Shown: positions 24,419 to 32,883 of the stretch, one piece after another | How the letters are laid out: each line of letters opens with the position of its first letter | How positions within the stretch are numbered: position 1 is the stretch's first letter | Source of the DNA: Mixta intestinalis | GTDB lineage: Bacteria > Pseudomonadota > Gammaproteobacteria > Enterobacterales > Enterobacteriaceae | Direction of reading: 5' to 3' | DNA length: 64,000 nt | NCBI RefSeq assembly: GCF_009914055.1 | Contig: NZ_CP028271.1 | Location: forward strand, 1,302,001 to 1,366,000 | Notes under the pieces: generated by a model | Databases searched by the model: none | What the model was told of the DNA's origin: nothing | Seen by the model: only the letters and a program-made list of their open reading frames with translations | Translations under genes and position numbers: made by a program

Positions 24419-25650
24419 GCGGGGCCATAACCGTTAATGCTGCCCGACTCTGGTCAACGCTGGAAGAGATGGCGAAAATTGGCGCGACGCCCGCCGGCGG
24501 CGTTACGCGCCTGGCGCTGAGCGATGAAGATCGCATGGCGCGCGATCGGCTACGCGACTGGGCATTACAGGATGGTTTTCACTGTGAGGTTGATACGCTG
24601 GGTAATATGTTTATCCGGCGTCCAGGTAAAAACCCGCAGCTGTCGCCGGTGCTGACGGGATCGCATGTGGATTCGCAGCCGCTGGGCGGGCGTTATGACG
24701 GTATTTACGGCGTGCTGGCGGGCCTTGAAGCGCTGCGCACGCTGAACGATCGCCAGATAGAGACCGAGCGCGATATTCTGCTGGTGAACTGGACCAACGA
24801 AGAAGGCGCACGCTTTGCTCCGGCGATGCTCGCCTCCGGCGTCTGGACCGGGCACTTTACCGATACGTTCGCCCTCTCGCGTACCGATAGCGCGGGCATC
24901 AGCGTCGGTGAGGCGCTACAAAAAATCGGCTATCAGGGCAGCCGCCCGACGCTGGCCTTTCCGCTGCACGCCTGTTATGAAGTGCATATTGAACAAGGCC
25001 CCATCCTGGAAGAAGAAGGCATCGATATTGGCGTGGTTCACGCGGCGATGGGACAGCGCTGGTACACCGTTACCCTGAACGGCTTTGCCGCTCATGCGGG
25101 CACCACGCCGATGTCCAGCCGTCGCGATGCCATAAACGGCTTCGCCCAGTTAGCGCTGGCGGTAGAAGAGATTGGTCTGCGCCATGTGCCGGATGGCAGA
25201 GCGACCATCGGTATGGTGCAGAATATCCCCAATTCACGTAACGTGGTTTCAGGCCAGGTGGTGTGTAGCGTCGAGTTCCGTCATCCTGAAAAAGAAGCGC
25301 TGGCGAGCATGGAACAGGCTCTCTACGAGGCAATTGACGCGCTGAGCGCACGCCAGCTGGAGACGCAGGTCGAGCGGATTTTTGATTATGCGCCGATTGC
25401 CTTTGATTCGGGCTGTATCGCCCGCGTCAGACAGGCGGCGGATCGCCTGGGCTACCCATGGCGTCCAATGGTTTCAGGTGCCGGTCATGACACCTGTTAT
25501 CTCAACGCGATCGCTCCGGCGAGCATGATTTTTATTCCCTGCGAGAAAGGCATTAGCCATAACGAAGCGGAAAATATCCTGCCCGCCTGGTCTGAAAAAG
25601 GCGCTAACGTCCTGCTCAATACCTTACTCACGGCGGCACAGGAAAAATAA
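24415..25650 (+). CDS. N-carbamoyl-L-amino acid hydrolase / allantoate amidohydrolase family (M20)
   Basis: Cytosolic, metal-dependent amidohydrolase of 411 residues releasing amino acid, CO2 and ammonia from an N-carbamoyl amino acid. Metal ligands sit in TGSHVDSQPLGGRYDG, NWTNEEGARFAP and ACYEVHIEQGP, with the last His in SGAGHDTCYLN; the dimerisation-domain motif GFAAHAGTTPMSSRRDA is intact. Neighbour of an ATC hydrolase and a dedicated ABC importer, so N-carbamoyl-L-cysteine is a good substrate candidate. Members of this family also act on allantoate or beta-ureidopropionate, and sequence alone cannot exclude those. Confidence 0.88.
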   Translation: MSGAITVNAARLWSTLEEMAKIGATPAGGVTRLALSDEDRMARDRLRDWALQDGFHCEVDTLGNMFIRRPGKNPQLSPVLTGSHVDSQPLGGRYDGIYGVLAGLEALRTLNDRQIETERDILLVNWTNEEGARFAPAMLASGVWTGHFTDTFALSRTDSAGISVGEALQKIGYQGSRPTLAFPLHACYEVHIEQGPILEEEGIDIGVVHAAMGQRWYTVTLNGFAAHAGTTPMSSRRDAINGFAQLALAVEEIGLRHVPDGRATIGMVQNIPNSRNVVSGQVVCSVEFRHPEKEALASMEQALYEAIDALSARQLETQVERIFDYAPIAFDSGCIARVRQAADRLGYPWRPMVSGAGHDTCYLNAIAPASMIFIPCEKGISHNEAENILPAWSEKGANVLLNTLLTAAQEK

Positions 25651-25751
25651 TCCTGTCGCCATTTAGCCCCTGCGCTGGCCGGGGCTGAAAACCGCTGCAT
25701 AGCCATCACGCCGTTACCCATTTCAATTCGTTTCGTCAGTTGCGCTCAGGC

Positions 25752-25769
25752 TGTCTGTTCTCCTTTACA
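25752..25769 (+). promoter_or_regulatory. TyrR-box-like site upstream of tyrP
   Basis: TGTCTGTTCTCCTTTACA fits the TyrR consensus TGTAAA-N6-TTTACA with the invariant outer TGT and ACA and a perfect right half. It lies about 125 bases before the tyrP start; E. coli tyrP has a pair of TyrR boxes. Confidence 0.45.
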
Positions 25770-25829
25770 CCGTTAACCAGAAATATTAATGCACGGCCTC
25801 TGGATGTGCGTAATGAAGAATTGACGGGG

Positions 25830-25847
25830 TGTAAAGTTTAACTTACC
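25830..25847 (+). promoter_or_regulatory. Second TyrR-box-like site upstream of tyrP
   Basis: TGTAAAGTTTAACTTACC has a perfect left half of the TyrR consensus and a degenerate right half, consistent with a weak box. It lies 47 bases before the tyrP GTG start, in the promoter zone. Confidence 0.4.
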
Positions 25848-25893
25848 CTGCGCAGCTTCTACTCTTTAGCGAAGCGTTTATTCAGGGGAAGGC

Positions 25894-27105
25894 GTGGGGA
25901 ATCGCACTTTTGGCAGTATTTTTATTGTGGCTGGCACCACCATTGGCGCTGGGATGTTGGCAATGCCGCTGGCCGCCGCCGGGGTTGGACCAGGCGTCAC
26001 GCTGTTATTACTGATCGGATTGTGGGCGCTGATGTGCTATACCGCGCTGTTGCTGGTTGAGGTTTATCAGCATACCTCTGCGGATACCGGGCTGGGCACC
26101 CTGACCCGCCGCTACCTGGGCAGGCCTGGCCAGTGGCTGACCGGCTTCAGTATGCTGTTTTTGATGTATGCGCTGACGGCGGCCTATATCAGCGGCGCAG
26201 GTGAACTGCTGGCGGTAAGCCTGAGCCAGTGGCTGTCGATAAATCTCTCTGCCAGCAGCGGCGTGCTGCTGTTTACGCTGTTTGCCGGGGGCGTTGTTTG
26301 CACCGGAACCCATATGGTGGATATGTTCAACCGCGTGTTGTTCAGCGCTAAAATTATCCTGCTGGTAGTGATGCTGGCATTGATGATGCCGCATATTCAC
26401 CAGACCAATCTGATGACGTTACCGCTGGAGAAAGGGCTGGTACTGTCCGCCATTCCGGTTATTTTCACCTCTTTCGGCTTTCATGGCAGCGTACCCAGCA
26501 TTATCAGCTATCTTAATGGCGATCTGCGCAAGCTGCGCTGGGTGTTTATTATCGGCAGCGCCATCCCGCTGGTGGCCTATATTTTCTGGCAGCTGGCTAC
26601 GCTGGGCGCGATTGACTCGGCGTCCTTCAACGCCCTGCTGGCTAACCACGCCGGGCTGAACGGGCTGTTGCAGGCGATCCGCGAAGTGGTGGCCTCGCCA
26701 CATGTTGAGCTGGCAGTGCATCTGTTTGCCGATCTGGCGTTGGCGACCTCTTTCCTTGGTGTCTCTCTGGGGCTGTTTGATTACCTCGCCGATCTCTGTA
26801 AGCGTAAAGCTAACGTTACAGGACGTCTGCAAAGCGGGCTGCTGACCTTCCTGCCGCCGCTGGTTTTTGCGCTGTTCTACCCGCAGGGATTTGTCCTGGC
26901 GCTGGGCTACGCGGGCGTTGCGCTGGCTATGCTGGCGCTGATTATTCCGGTGCTGCTGGTGTGGCGCAGTCGTCGGCAGCACGGCACAACCGCTTATCAG
27001 GTTGTTGGCGGATCGCCGCTGTTGGTACTGGTTTTTCTTTGCGGTATCGGCGTGATCGCGATTCAGATGCTGATCGCCATTGGCTGGCTGCCTGAAGTGG
27101 GATAA
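25894..27105 (+). CDS. tyrP: Tyrosine-specific transport protein TyrP (HAAAP family)
   Basis: Inner-membrane tyrosine:H+ symporter, 403 residues as in E. coli TyrP, with 11 hydrophobic segments. The start is GTG preceded by GGGGAAGG. Diagnostic stretches: FIVAGTTIGAGMLAMPLAAAGVG, DTGLGTLTRRYLGRPGQWLTGFSM, PVIFTSFGFHGSVPSIISYL, and ASPHVELAVHLFADLALATSFLGVSLGLFDYL. Very close to enteric TyrP throughout. Two TyrR-like boxes upstream fit tyrosine-dependent control. A long hairpin follows the stop. Confidence 0.95.
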   Translation: MGNRTFGSIFIVAGTTIGAGMLAMPLAAAGVGPGVTLLLLIGLWALMCYTALLLVEVYQHTSADTGLGTLTRRYLGRPGQWLTGFSMLFLMYALTAAYISGAGELLAVSLSQWLSINLSASSGVLLFTLFAGGVVCTGTHMVDMFNRVLFSAKIILLVVMLALMMPHIHQTNLMTLPLEKGLVLSAIPVIFTSFGFHGSVPSIISYLNGDLRKLRWVFIIGSAIPLVAYIFWQLATLGAIDSASFNALLANHAGLNGLLQAIREVVASPHVELAVHLFADLALATSFLGVSLGLFDYLADLCKRKANVTGRLQSGLLTFLPPLVFALFYPQGFVLALGYAGVALAMLALIIPVLLVWRSRRQHGTTAYQVVGGSPLLVLVFLCGIGVIAIQMLIAIGWLPEVG

Positions 27106-27107
27106 AA

Positions 27108-27146
27108 CGCGGGAAAGCGCGTGATGCCAACGCCATCTTTCCCGCG
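27108..27146 (+). terminator. Terminator-like hairpin after tyrP
   Basis: Ten-base-pair perfect stem CGCGGGAAAG / CTTTCCCGCG directly behind the tyrP stop codon, loop of 19 bases. A second hairpin (CCCGGCA/TGCCGGG, 27165-27183) follows, next to the stop of the convergent binding-protein gene. Neither has a strong T tract. Confidence 0.5.
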
Positions 27147-27191
27147 CACAGAGGCGAAATATGCCCCGGCAGGCGGTGCCGGGACATCGTT

Positions 27192-28004
27192 TTAGTTATT
27201 AACCGGAATCACCGCACCTTTATATTTGGTGCGGATCCACTCCTGGATTGCTTTTGAGTGCAGCACGTCCACCAGCGCAACGATATCTTTCTTCTTCTCA
27301 TCGCCGCGACGCACGGTAATAATATTGGCGTACGGATTGTTTTCCGCGCTTTCTACCGCAATCGGATCTTTCACCGGATCGAGACCGGCATCGATAGCGT
27401 AATTAGCGTTAATCACTACCGCATCGCCCTCATCATTGGCATACATTTGCGGCAGCAGCGATGCTTCAACGTTCGGCATAAATTGCAGCTTTTTCGGGTT
27501 CTCAACGATATCGTCGATACGGGCATTCACTTTATTTATGCCCGGCTTCAGCTTGATCACCCCTTCCCGCTCAAAAATCGTCAGGATGCGCCCTTCCTCG
27601 GAAACCGCATCGCGCATAATAACCTTACCGTTCTGCGGCAGGTCCTTCAGCGATTTATATTTCTTTGAGTAGATGCCGATCGGTTCGATATGAATCGCTC
27701 CGGCGCTGACAAAATCGTAATCCTTATCGCCCGCGTGATCCTTCAGTACGCTGTTGAGATAGGGAATATGCTGGAAGTAGTTCGCATCAATATCATGGCT
27801 GGCCAGCGCAGTGTTAGGCAGGATGTAATCCTGAAAAGGTTCGATCTCCAGATCGATGCCCTGCTTTGCCAGGATCGGTTTGGCCTGCTCCAGGATTTCC
27901 GCATGAGGAACGTTGGACGCGCCGATTTTTAACGTATCCGCCCAGGCGCTCAGACTCATAGTGCCCAGCGCCGCCGCCACCAGCAGCGTAATGGTTTTTT
28001 TCAT
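27192..28004 (-). CDS. metQ: MetQ/NlpA-family ABC transporter substrate-binding protein
   Basis: 270 residues. NlpA/MetQ fold: TLKIGASNVPHAEILEQAKPILAKQGIDLEI, the DANYFQHIPYL motif and VVINANYAIDAGLDP, ending IQEWIRTKYKG. It has an ordinary signal peptide ending SAWA-D; the lipobox cysteine of classical MetQ is missing, so it is probably a soluble periplasmic protein. Last gene of a metN-metI-metQ-ordered operon. Substrate is methionine or a related amino acid or sulfur compound; the true housekeeping MetNIQ may be a different locus. Confidence 0.88.
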   Translation of the reverse strand: MKKTITLLVAAALGTMSLSAWADTLKIGASNVPHAEILEQAKPILAKQGIDLEIEPFQDYILPNTALASHDIDANYFQHIPYLNSVLKDHAGDKDYDFVSAGAIHIEPIGIYSKKYKSLKDLPQNGKVIMRDAVSEEGRILTIFEREGVIKLKPGINKVNARIDDIVENPKKLQFMPNVEASLLPQMYANDEGDAVVINANYAIDAGLDPVKDPIAVESAENNPYANIITVRRGDEKKKDIVALVDVLHSKAIQEWIRTKYKGAVIPVNN

Positions 28005-28024
28005 GATGTGTGTTCTCTGTGTAA

Positions 28025-28693
28025 TTAACGTTTGTCTAAGGAACGGGTGATCAGATCACCAATAAATTGAATGATAAACACAACAATCAGGATGGTGACG
28101 GTAGCCACCAGCGTGACGTCATTATGGTTGCGCTGGAATCCTTCCAGATAGGCGAGATTTCCCAGGCCGCCTGCGCCGATTACGCCCGCCATTGCGCTGT
28201 AGCTCACCAGCGCGATCAGCGTGACGGTAATGCCGGAAACCAGCGCTGGAGACGATTCCGGCAGCAGCACTCGAAATATCAGCGTGCTCAGCCGTGCCCC
28301 CATCGAGCGGGTTGCTTCTATGACGCCTTTATCCACTTCGCGCAGCGCGATTTCTACCAGACGGGCGTAAAACGGCGCGGCACCGATAATCAACGCGGGC
28401 AGCGCGGCGTTAGCGCCGAGAATAGTGCCGACCAGCGTTTTGGTAAAAGGGATCAGCAACACGATCAGGATAATAAACGGGATAGAACGAAATACGTTCA
28501 CTATCACGGAGATCAGGCTGTAGAGCTTGCGGTTAGGAAACAGGCCATCGCGGGCGGTTAAAAACAGCGCCAGTCCCAGTAAAATGCCCAGTACCAACGT
28601 CGCCACGCCGGAAATAGCGGTCATATAGAGCGTTTCACCGGTGGCATCCCACAGCCGATCCCATTTCAGATGTGGGAGAAGGGTCTCAGTCAT
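28025..28693 (-). CDS. metI: MetI-like methionine-type ABC transporter permease
   Basis: 222 residues, five to six transmembrane helices. MetI features: WDATGETLYMTAISGVATLVLGILLG, NVFRSIPFIILIVLLIPFT, and the ATPase-contact region EVDKGVIEATRSMGARL followed by AMAGVIGAGGLGNLAYLEGFQR. It starts within the last codons of the ATPase gene (eight-base overlap) and precedes the binding protein by about 20 bases. Confidence 0.92.
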   Translation of the reverse strand: MTETLLPHLKWDRLWDATGETLYMTAISGVATLVLGILLGLALFLTARDGLFPNRKLYSLISVIVNVFRSIPFIILIVLLIPFTKTLVGTILGANAALPALIIGAAPFYARLVEIALREVDKGVIEATRSMGARLSTLIFRVLLPESSPALVSGITVTLIALVSYSAMAGVIGAGGLGNLAYLEGFQRNHNDVTLVATVTILIVVFIIQFIGDLITRSLDKR

Positions 28694-29711
28694 GCTTTAC
28701 TACCTCAGCCTCAATATGATGCTCCTGTAAATCGCGCAGGATGTTCTCCAGCTGCTCCGCCGAAGGCGTTACCTGTAGCCAGAGCTGACCAAAGCGCCCG
28801 TGGATCGTCTGGGTAATTTTGCCGTGCAGAATATTAAACGGCAGGCCGTAGCGCAGCGTTAGCTCACCCACAATCGGCTGATGAGTGCTGTTTTGTAAAA
28901 AGGTCAGCCGGATAATGGTGCCGGGTAAACCGGCGGCAAGCTGCGGATCGAAATCGTCCTGTTCGCTGTTGAACTGACTTACCTGGCGCACAAACTGGCG
29001 CGTAATCGGCTGCTGTGGATGGGTAAAAACGGAGAGCACCTCGCCTTCTTCCACCACGCGCCCGTTCTCCATCACTGCCACGCGATCGCAAATTTTGCGA
29101 ACGACGTGCATCTCATGGGTAATTAATACGATGGTGAGCTTAAAGCGGCGGTTAATATCCAGCAGCAGATCGAGAATGGCATCGGTGGTTTGCGGATCGA
29201 GCGCCGAGGTCGCCTCATCACATAACAGCACATCCGGGCGATTAGCCAGCGCGCGGGCGATACCAACACGCTGCTTTTGCCCGCCTGAAAGCTGTGAAGG
29301 CCAGGCGTTCTCGCGCCCTTTCAGCCCGACCAGTTCAATCAGCTCCGCCACGCGCGCTTTTATTTCCGCTTTGGGTACGCCCGCGATTTGCATTGAGAAG
29401 GCAATATTCTCGCTGACCGTACGTGACCAAAGCAGATTAAAGTGCTGAAACACCATGCTGATTTTAAGCCGCGCCCGACGCAACGCTTCGCCACGTGCGG
29501 CGGAAATATCATGACCATCGATAGTCACGCTACCGGACGTTGGCTTCTCCAGCCCGTTAAACATACGGATCAGGGTACTTTTTCCGGCGCCGCTGTAGCC
29601 GATAATGCCGTAGATCTGCCCTTTTTCAATAGAAAGGTTAACGTCATCCACTGCGGTAATTGCAGCAGCGCCCGGATTAAATACTTTGCGGATATCCCTT
29701 AAAACAATCAT
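28686..29711 (-). CDS. metN: MetN-like methionine-type ABC transporter ATP-binding protein
   Basis: 341 residues. Walker A GYSGAGKSTLIR, Q-loop MVFQHFNLL, signature QLSGGQKQRVGIARAL, Walker B VLLCDEATSALDP and H-loop ITHEMHVVRKI are intact. The last 80 residues form the NIL regulatory domain (TIIRLTFLQNS; FNILHGKITQTI), which in E. coli MetN binds methionine for trans-inhibition. First gene of the operon. I see no good MetJ box (AGACGTCT repeats) in the upstream gap. Confidence 0.93.
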   Translation of the reverse strand: MIVLRDIRKVFNPGAAAITAVDDVNLSIEKGQIYGIIGYSGAGKSTLIRMFNGLEKPTSGSVTIDGHDISAARGEALRRARLKISMVFQHFNLLWSRTVSENIAFSMQIAGVPKAEIKARVAELIELVGLKGRENAWPSQLSGGQKQRVGIARALANRPDVLLCDEATSALDPQTTDAILDLLLDINRRFKLTIVLITHEMHVVRKICDRVAVMENGRVVEEGEVLSVFTHPQQPITRQFVRQVSQFNSEQDDFDPQLAAGLPGTIIRLTFLQNSTHQPIVGELTLRYGLPFNILHGKITQTIHGRFGQLWLQVTPSAEQLENILRDLQEHHIEAEVVKHD

Positions 29712-30008
29712 AGGTTCTCTGTATAGCAGGCGATAAATAACTACAGAAACAAGGTGCTAACTTTCCCTGCCACTGCCAGCCGGAACGGTCTTCGGTATCA
29801 TAGGGTCAGCCATATTTTAATAAAATGAATAAAAGGTTATTTCTTATAACTATTTGTGAGCTAACGATTGCGCAAAGGTTGAGAACTAATGAAAGGTATC
29901 TGATGCCTCAGTTATGTTTTAAGGCCGATCTATTATTTAACCACTAATAATGTGGATATCGCTGAGGCGAGCCGCTGGCGTAATAAGAAATTTCAGGGGG
30001 GTTAAAAG
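29712..30008. other. Intergenic region upstream of the MetNIQ-type operon
   Basis: AT-rich. It must hold the promoter of the minus-strand operon, but no clear MetJ operator or riboswitch is visible. No gene is supported. Confidence 0.5.
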
Positions 30009-30161
30009 ATGCGGTACAGAGAAATCTGGTCAACATATGCGCACCGGCGGAATATAGATTATGCACCGCACGAAGACAGCGATCGAACCCGACTGGATAT
30101 TCTCTATGCCGCCGAGCCAGGCCAGAAAACCCTGCTTTTCATGAATAAGCTGTGCCGGTGA
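30009..30161 (+). pseudogene. N-terminal fragment of an alpha/beta hydrolase (arylformamidase/esterase-like)
   Basis: 50 codons from ATG 30009, with a G-rich ribosome site, reading MRYREIWSTYAHRRNI, DYAPHEDSDRTRLDILYAA and EPGQKTLLFMNKLCR. The Y-x-x-R...YAPH...RLDILYAAEPGQKTLLF pattern is the characteristic opening of small alpha/beta hydrolases whose next motif is F-I-H-G-G-Y-W; here it ends abruptly before that oxyanion motif. I take it as the left-over 5' end of a deleted gene. Confidence 0.5.
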
Positions 30162-30168
30162 AAGGGGT

Positions 30169-30193
30169 AAAAAAACGGAGGCAATGGCCTCCG
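30169..30193 (-). terminator. Rho-independent terminator of the nitroreductase gene
   Basis: Stem CGGAGGC / GCCTCCG with loop of four, followed on the minus strand by T7. It starts 25 bases after the stop codon of the 30218-30958 gene. Confidence 0.85.
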
Positions 30194-30217
30194 CTTTATC
30201 ATCATCCTGTCAGGGCA

Positions 30218-30958
30218 CTACTTATCTTTGCCGAAACCCTGTTTTAACAGCGCTGGCAGCACATCCGGGAAATAGATGTGCTTATAGTAATTGGCAACGG
30301 TATGGCTCCAGTCTTCGCCACCGTTACGATCGATATTTTTCCAGTGCTGTTCCAGTTCATGATTAAACTGTGCGATCTGTTCCACCATCCCCTCCGTCTG
30401 ATATTTTTCATCATGACGGAACGTGGAGAGCGGCAGACGCGGTTTCAGCTCGGCCGGGCGATCGACATAGCCCAGCGCCAGGCCCACCAGCGGAAAAGTC
30501 AGCGGCGGCAGTTCAAACAGTTCGATAAACTCAGCCGGACTTATTCTCATTCCGCCAATCGGCACCACGCCCAGCCCCTGCGCCCGCGCCGCCGCCATTG
30601 CTGAAGCCAGCGCTATGCCGACATCGGTGCTGCCGGAAACAATGCTTTCGATACTTTCATGGGCGATCTGCTGCTCATCAATCAGCTTCATCGCCTCACG
30701 CGATTTATGCATATCAAGCACAAAGGTGATAAACACCGGTGCCTGCGCAATCCACGGCTGGCCGCCCGCCAGCTCGGCGATTTTTGCTTTGGTGGCTTTA
30801 TCACGCGTGACGATAACCGAAACCTGTTGGGAATGGATAGACGTCGGCGCACGATATGCAGAAAGAATAATGTTATCCAGAACCGCATCCGGTATCGCTT
30901 TATCAAGGTAACTGCGATCGCTGCGATGATTAATCAATGTATCAATAACTGGATTCAT
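30218..30958 (-). CDS. Nitroreductase / NADPH-dependent oxidoreductase (NfsA-like)
   Basis: 246 residues from ATG 30958, which has a perfect AGGAGG four bases ahead. FMN-dependent nitroreductase fold: NHRSDRSYLDKAIPDAVLD opening, SAYRAPTSIHSQQVSVIV (FMN and substrate contact), DVGIALASAMAAARAQGLGVVPIGGMR, and GLALGYVDRPAELKPRLPLSTF, the NfsA-group pattern. Homodimeric cytosolic flavoenzyme reducing nitro compounds, quinones or flavin. Monocistronic. Physiological substrate unknown. Confidence 0.88.
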   Translation of the reverse strand: MNPVIDTLINHRSDRSYLDKAIPDAVLDNIILSAYRAPTSIHSQQVSVIVTRDKATKAKIAELAGGQPWIAQAPVFITFVLDMHKSREAMKLIDEQQIAHESIESIVSGSTDVGIALASAMAAARAQGLGVVPIGGMRISPAEFIELFELPPLTFPLVGLALGYVDRPAELKPRLPLSTFRHDEKYQTEGMVEQIAQFNHELEQHWKNIDRNGGEDWSHTVANYYKHIYFPDVLPALLKQGFGKDK

Positions 30959-31042
30959 TTTTCCTCCTGTGAAGTTTAAATCCTGTCGCATTGTAGATGA
31001 GCCCTTTTTTAGCGGCTTGCCACTCTGTGCCCCGACAAAAGG

Positions 31043-31909
31043 TTAAAATTCAGCAGGCATTTCCCGCAGCGACAGCGGCCAGTCGCCGGGCCAGACATAG
31101 CGATCTTTCAGAATACGGCAGCTGTATTCCAGACAGATGCGCAGCGGCATTCCCGGATAAAGTCGATCCATATTTTCCTGGAGCGCGTGAGCATCCTGCG
31201 ATTTGTCAAACTGTCTGAAGAATTCGTGAATATAACGGCGGGTAAAGCTGATGGCAGACGGCATCAAATGCAGCGAGGATGAAGAGTGACCGGGTATCAC
31301 TATTTCAGGTTTCATTTTTTCCAGCCGGTCAAGCGTATCCAGCCATTTTTGCAGCCGTTCCGGCGTGCGCATATCTGCCAGCCAGACGTGACAATCGGAA
31401 AATACCAGGTCGGAAGCAATCAGCGTTCGTGTGGCGGGAATCCACAAGGGAGCGATCTCAATACAGTCGCCGCACATCATACCGGGGATTTCAATTGGCT
31501 GACCTTCCAGCCAGAGCACATCTTCCTCCTGACGTTCTGCGATAAATTTTGTTGTGGCACCATTCTTCTTCAGTATGGTTCTGCCCCACCAGGCGATTTT
31601 GAAATCCCAGGCGTCGTTAATCTCATCTGCGATCTCCCGGTAAGCGATAATCCGCGCCTCAGGCCAGACCTGCTTAATGACTTCAATACCCAGATAGTGA
31701 TCGGGATGCAGATGGGTAATAAAGATGGTAGTCAGATTACGCTGTAGCTCCAGCAGCTCCGCTACCAGCCGGTGTGCATTAGCAAGGGTGAACTGTGCAT
31801 CAACCAGAATCGCCTCCTGCTCGCCATAAATAATCGTTGAGGTAACGCCGAATCCGTCGTGCTTATCACTGCTCAGAAAGACTTTTGTCTTTAGATGGTC
31901 CGTCTCCAT
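31043..31909 (-). CDS. MBL-fold metallo-hydrolase
   Basis: About 288 residues from ATG 31909 (GGAG eight bases upstream; METDHLKTKVFL); the frame is open to 31975. The metal-binding THLHPDHYLG motif (H-x-H-x-D-H) near residue 85, the later MMCGDCIEI, the Asp in IASDLVFSD and the His of PGHSSSSLH make up the di-metal site. No signal peptide. A Trp-rich middle (DAWDFKIAWWGR) is unlike lactonases that I can name. Substrate unknown; the family covers thioesterases, lactonases and similar hydrolases. Confidence 0.82.
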   Translation of the reverse strand: METDHLKTKVFLSSDKHDGFGVTSTIIYGEQEAILVDAQFTLANAHRLVAELLELQRNLTTIFITHLHPDHYLGIEVIKQVWPEARIIAYREIADEINDAWDFKIAWWGRTILKKNGATTKFIAERQEEDVLWLEGQPIEIPGMMCGDCIEIAPLWIPATRTLIASDLVFSDCHVWLADMRTPERLQKWLDTLDRLEKMKPEIVIPGHSSSSLHLMPSAISFTRRYIHEFFRQFDKSQDAHALQENMDRLYPGMPLRICLEYSCRILKDRYVWPGDWPLSLREMPAEF

Positions 31910-32095
31910 TTCATTACTCCAGCTGATGAATTCCTTTTCATCATAATTTTTCTCCCGGATGAGTACAGTAAACAACGGTTAATGGATTATTGCGTAATAA
32001 GAGGAGATGCAGGCGTTTAACCACGCCTGCTGTATTGAAAAAAAATTTATTACCCTTAGTTACCTTGTGGACATTGCGTTTTCAGGGATCTGGAC

Positions 32096-32188
32096 TAGTT
32101 TTAGTAATGAGTTCCTGTGTAACCCTTTGCTGTAGACGCCTTTTCGTCATCCGGCCCCGTACCATTGCCACGGAGCCGGATTTTTTTT
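32096..32188 (+). ncRNA. Candidate intergenic small RNA
   Basis: A strong plus-strand terminator (32149-32188: ATCCGGC and CCGT arms pairing with ACGG and GCCGGAT, then T8) has no plus-strand gene to terminate; the flanking genes narI and the MBL hydrolase both run on minus. A possible promoter lies about 70 bases upstream: TTGCGT at 32074, 16 bases, TAGTTT at 32096. Together they would give a transcript of roughly 80 nt. I do not recognise a known sRNA. Confidence 0.35.
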
Positions 32189-32202
32189 CGCCTGTCTGTC
32201 CC

Positions 32203-32883
32203 CTAGCGTCGGGCGCGTACCAGCTGGTAGCGGCGCGTAAAATACTCAAAAGGCGCGCTCCAGACATGTACCAGACGTGTAAACGGAAACACCAGGAAAA
32301 TTGTCATCCCCAGTACCAGATGAATGCGGTAGATCCATTCGACGCCGTCCAGCCAGGTTGAGGCGTTGCCCTGGAACGTCACTACCGACTGCGCCCAGCC
32401 AACCAGCTTCATCATCCCTACGCCGTCCATATGGCGCAGCGAGAAGAGAATAGAAGTCAGCCCCAGAATCAGCTGCACCATCAGAATACCCAGAATCACA
32501 ATATCAGCACGGGTTGAAGTGGCACGAATGCGCGGGTTAAACAGGCGACGCTTCAGCAGCATCAACCCGCCAACCAGCGCCATCAGGCCAAACACGCCGC
32601 CAGCGATCATCGCCAGCTTCTGCTTGGTGGCGATGGCAAGAAACGGCTCATACACCCAGTGCGGCGTCAGCAGGCCAAACAGGTGACCGAAGAAAATACC
32701 GATAATGCCGATATGGAACAGGTTCGAGGCAAGGCGGAAATTGCCTTTATCCAGCATCTGACTGGAACCGGCACGCCAGGTGTACTGCCCATAGTCGTAG
32801 CGCAGCCAGCTGCCGATGATAAATACCGTGCCGCACAGATAGGGATAGATCTCAAAAAAGAAGATGTTCAGATAGTGCATCAT
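32203..32883 (-). CDS. narI: Respiratory nitrate reductase gamma subunit NarI
   Basis: Membrane cytochrome b subunit of the quinol:nitrate oxidoreductase, 226 residues (E. coli 225), five helices. It takes electrons from quinol on the periplasmic side through two b haems. Haem-ligand histidines lie in LASNLFHIGIIGIFFGHLFG and in RIHLVLGMTIFLVFPFTRLVHVW. It opens MMHYLNIFFFEIYPYLCG and ends YQLVRARR as in enteric NarI. The start overlaps the narJ stop (ATGA). Confidence 0.96.
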   Translation of the reverse strand: MMHYLNIFFFEIYPYLCGTVFIIGSWLRYDYGQYTWRAGSSQMLDKGNFRLASNLFHIGIIGIFFGHLFGLLTPHWVYEPFLAIATKQKLAMIAGGVFGLMALVGGLMLLKRRLFNPRIRATSTRADIVILGILMVQLILGLTSILFSLRHMDGVGMMKLVGWAQSVVTFQGNASTWLDGVEWIYRIHLVLGMTIFLVFPFTRLVHVWSAPFEYFTRRYQLVRARR

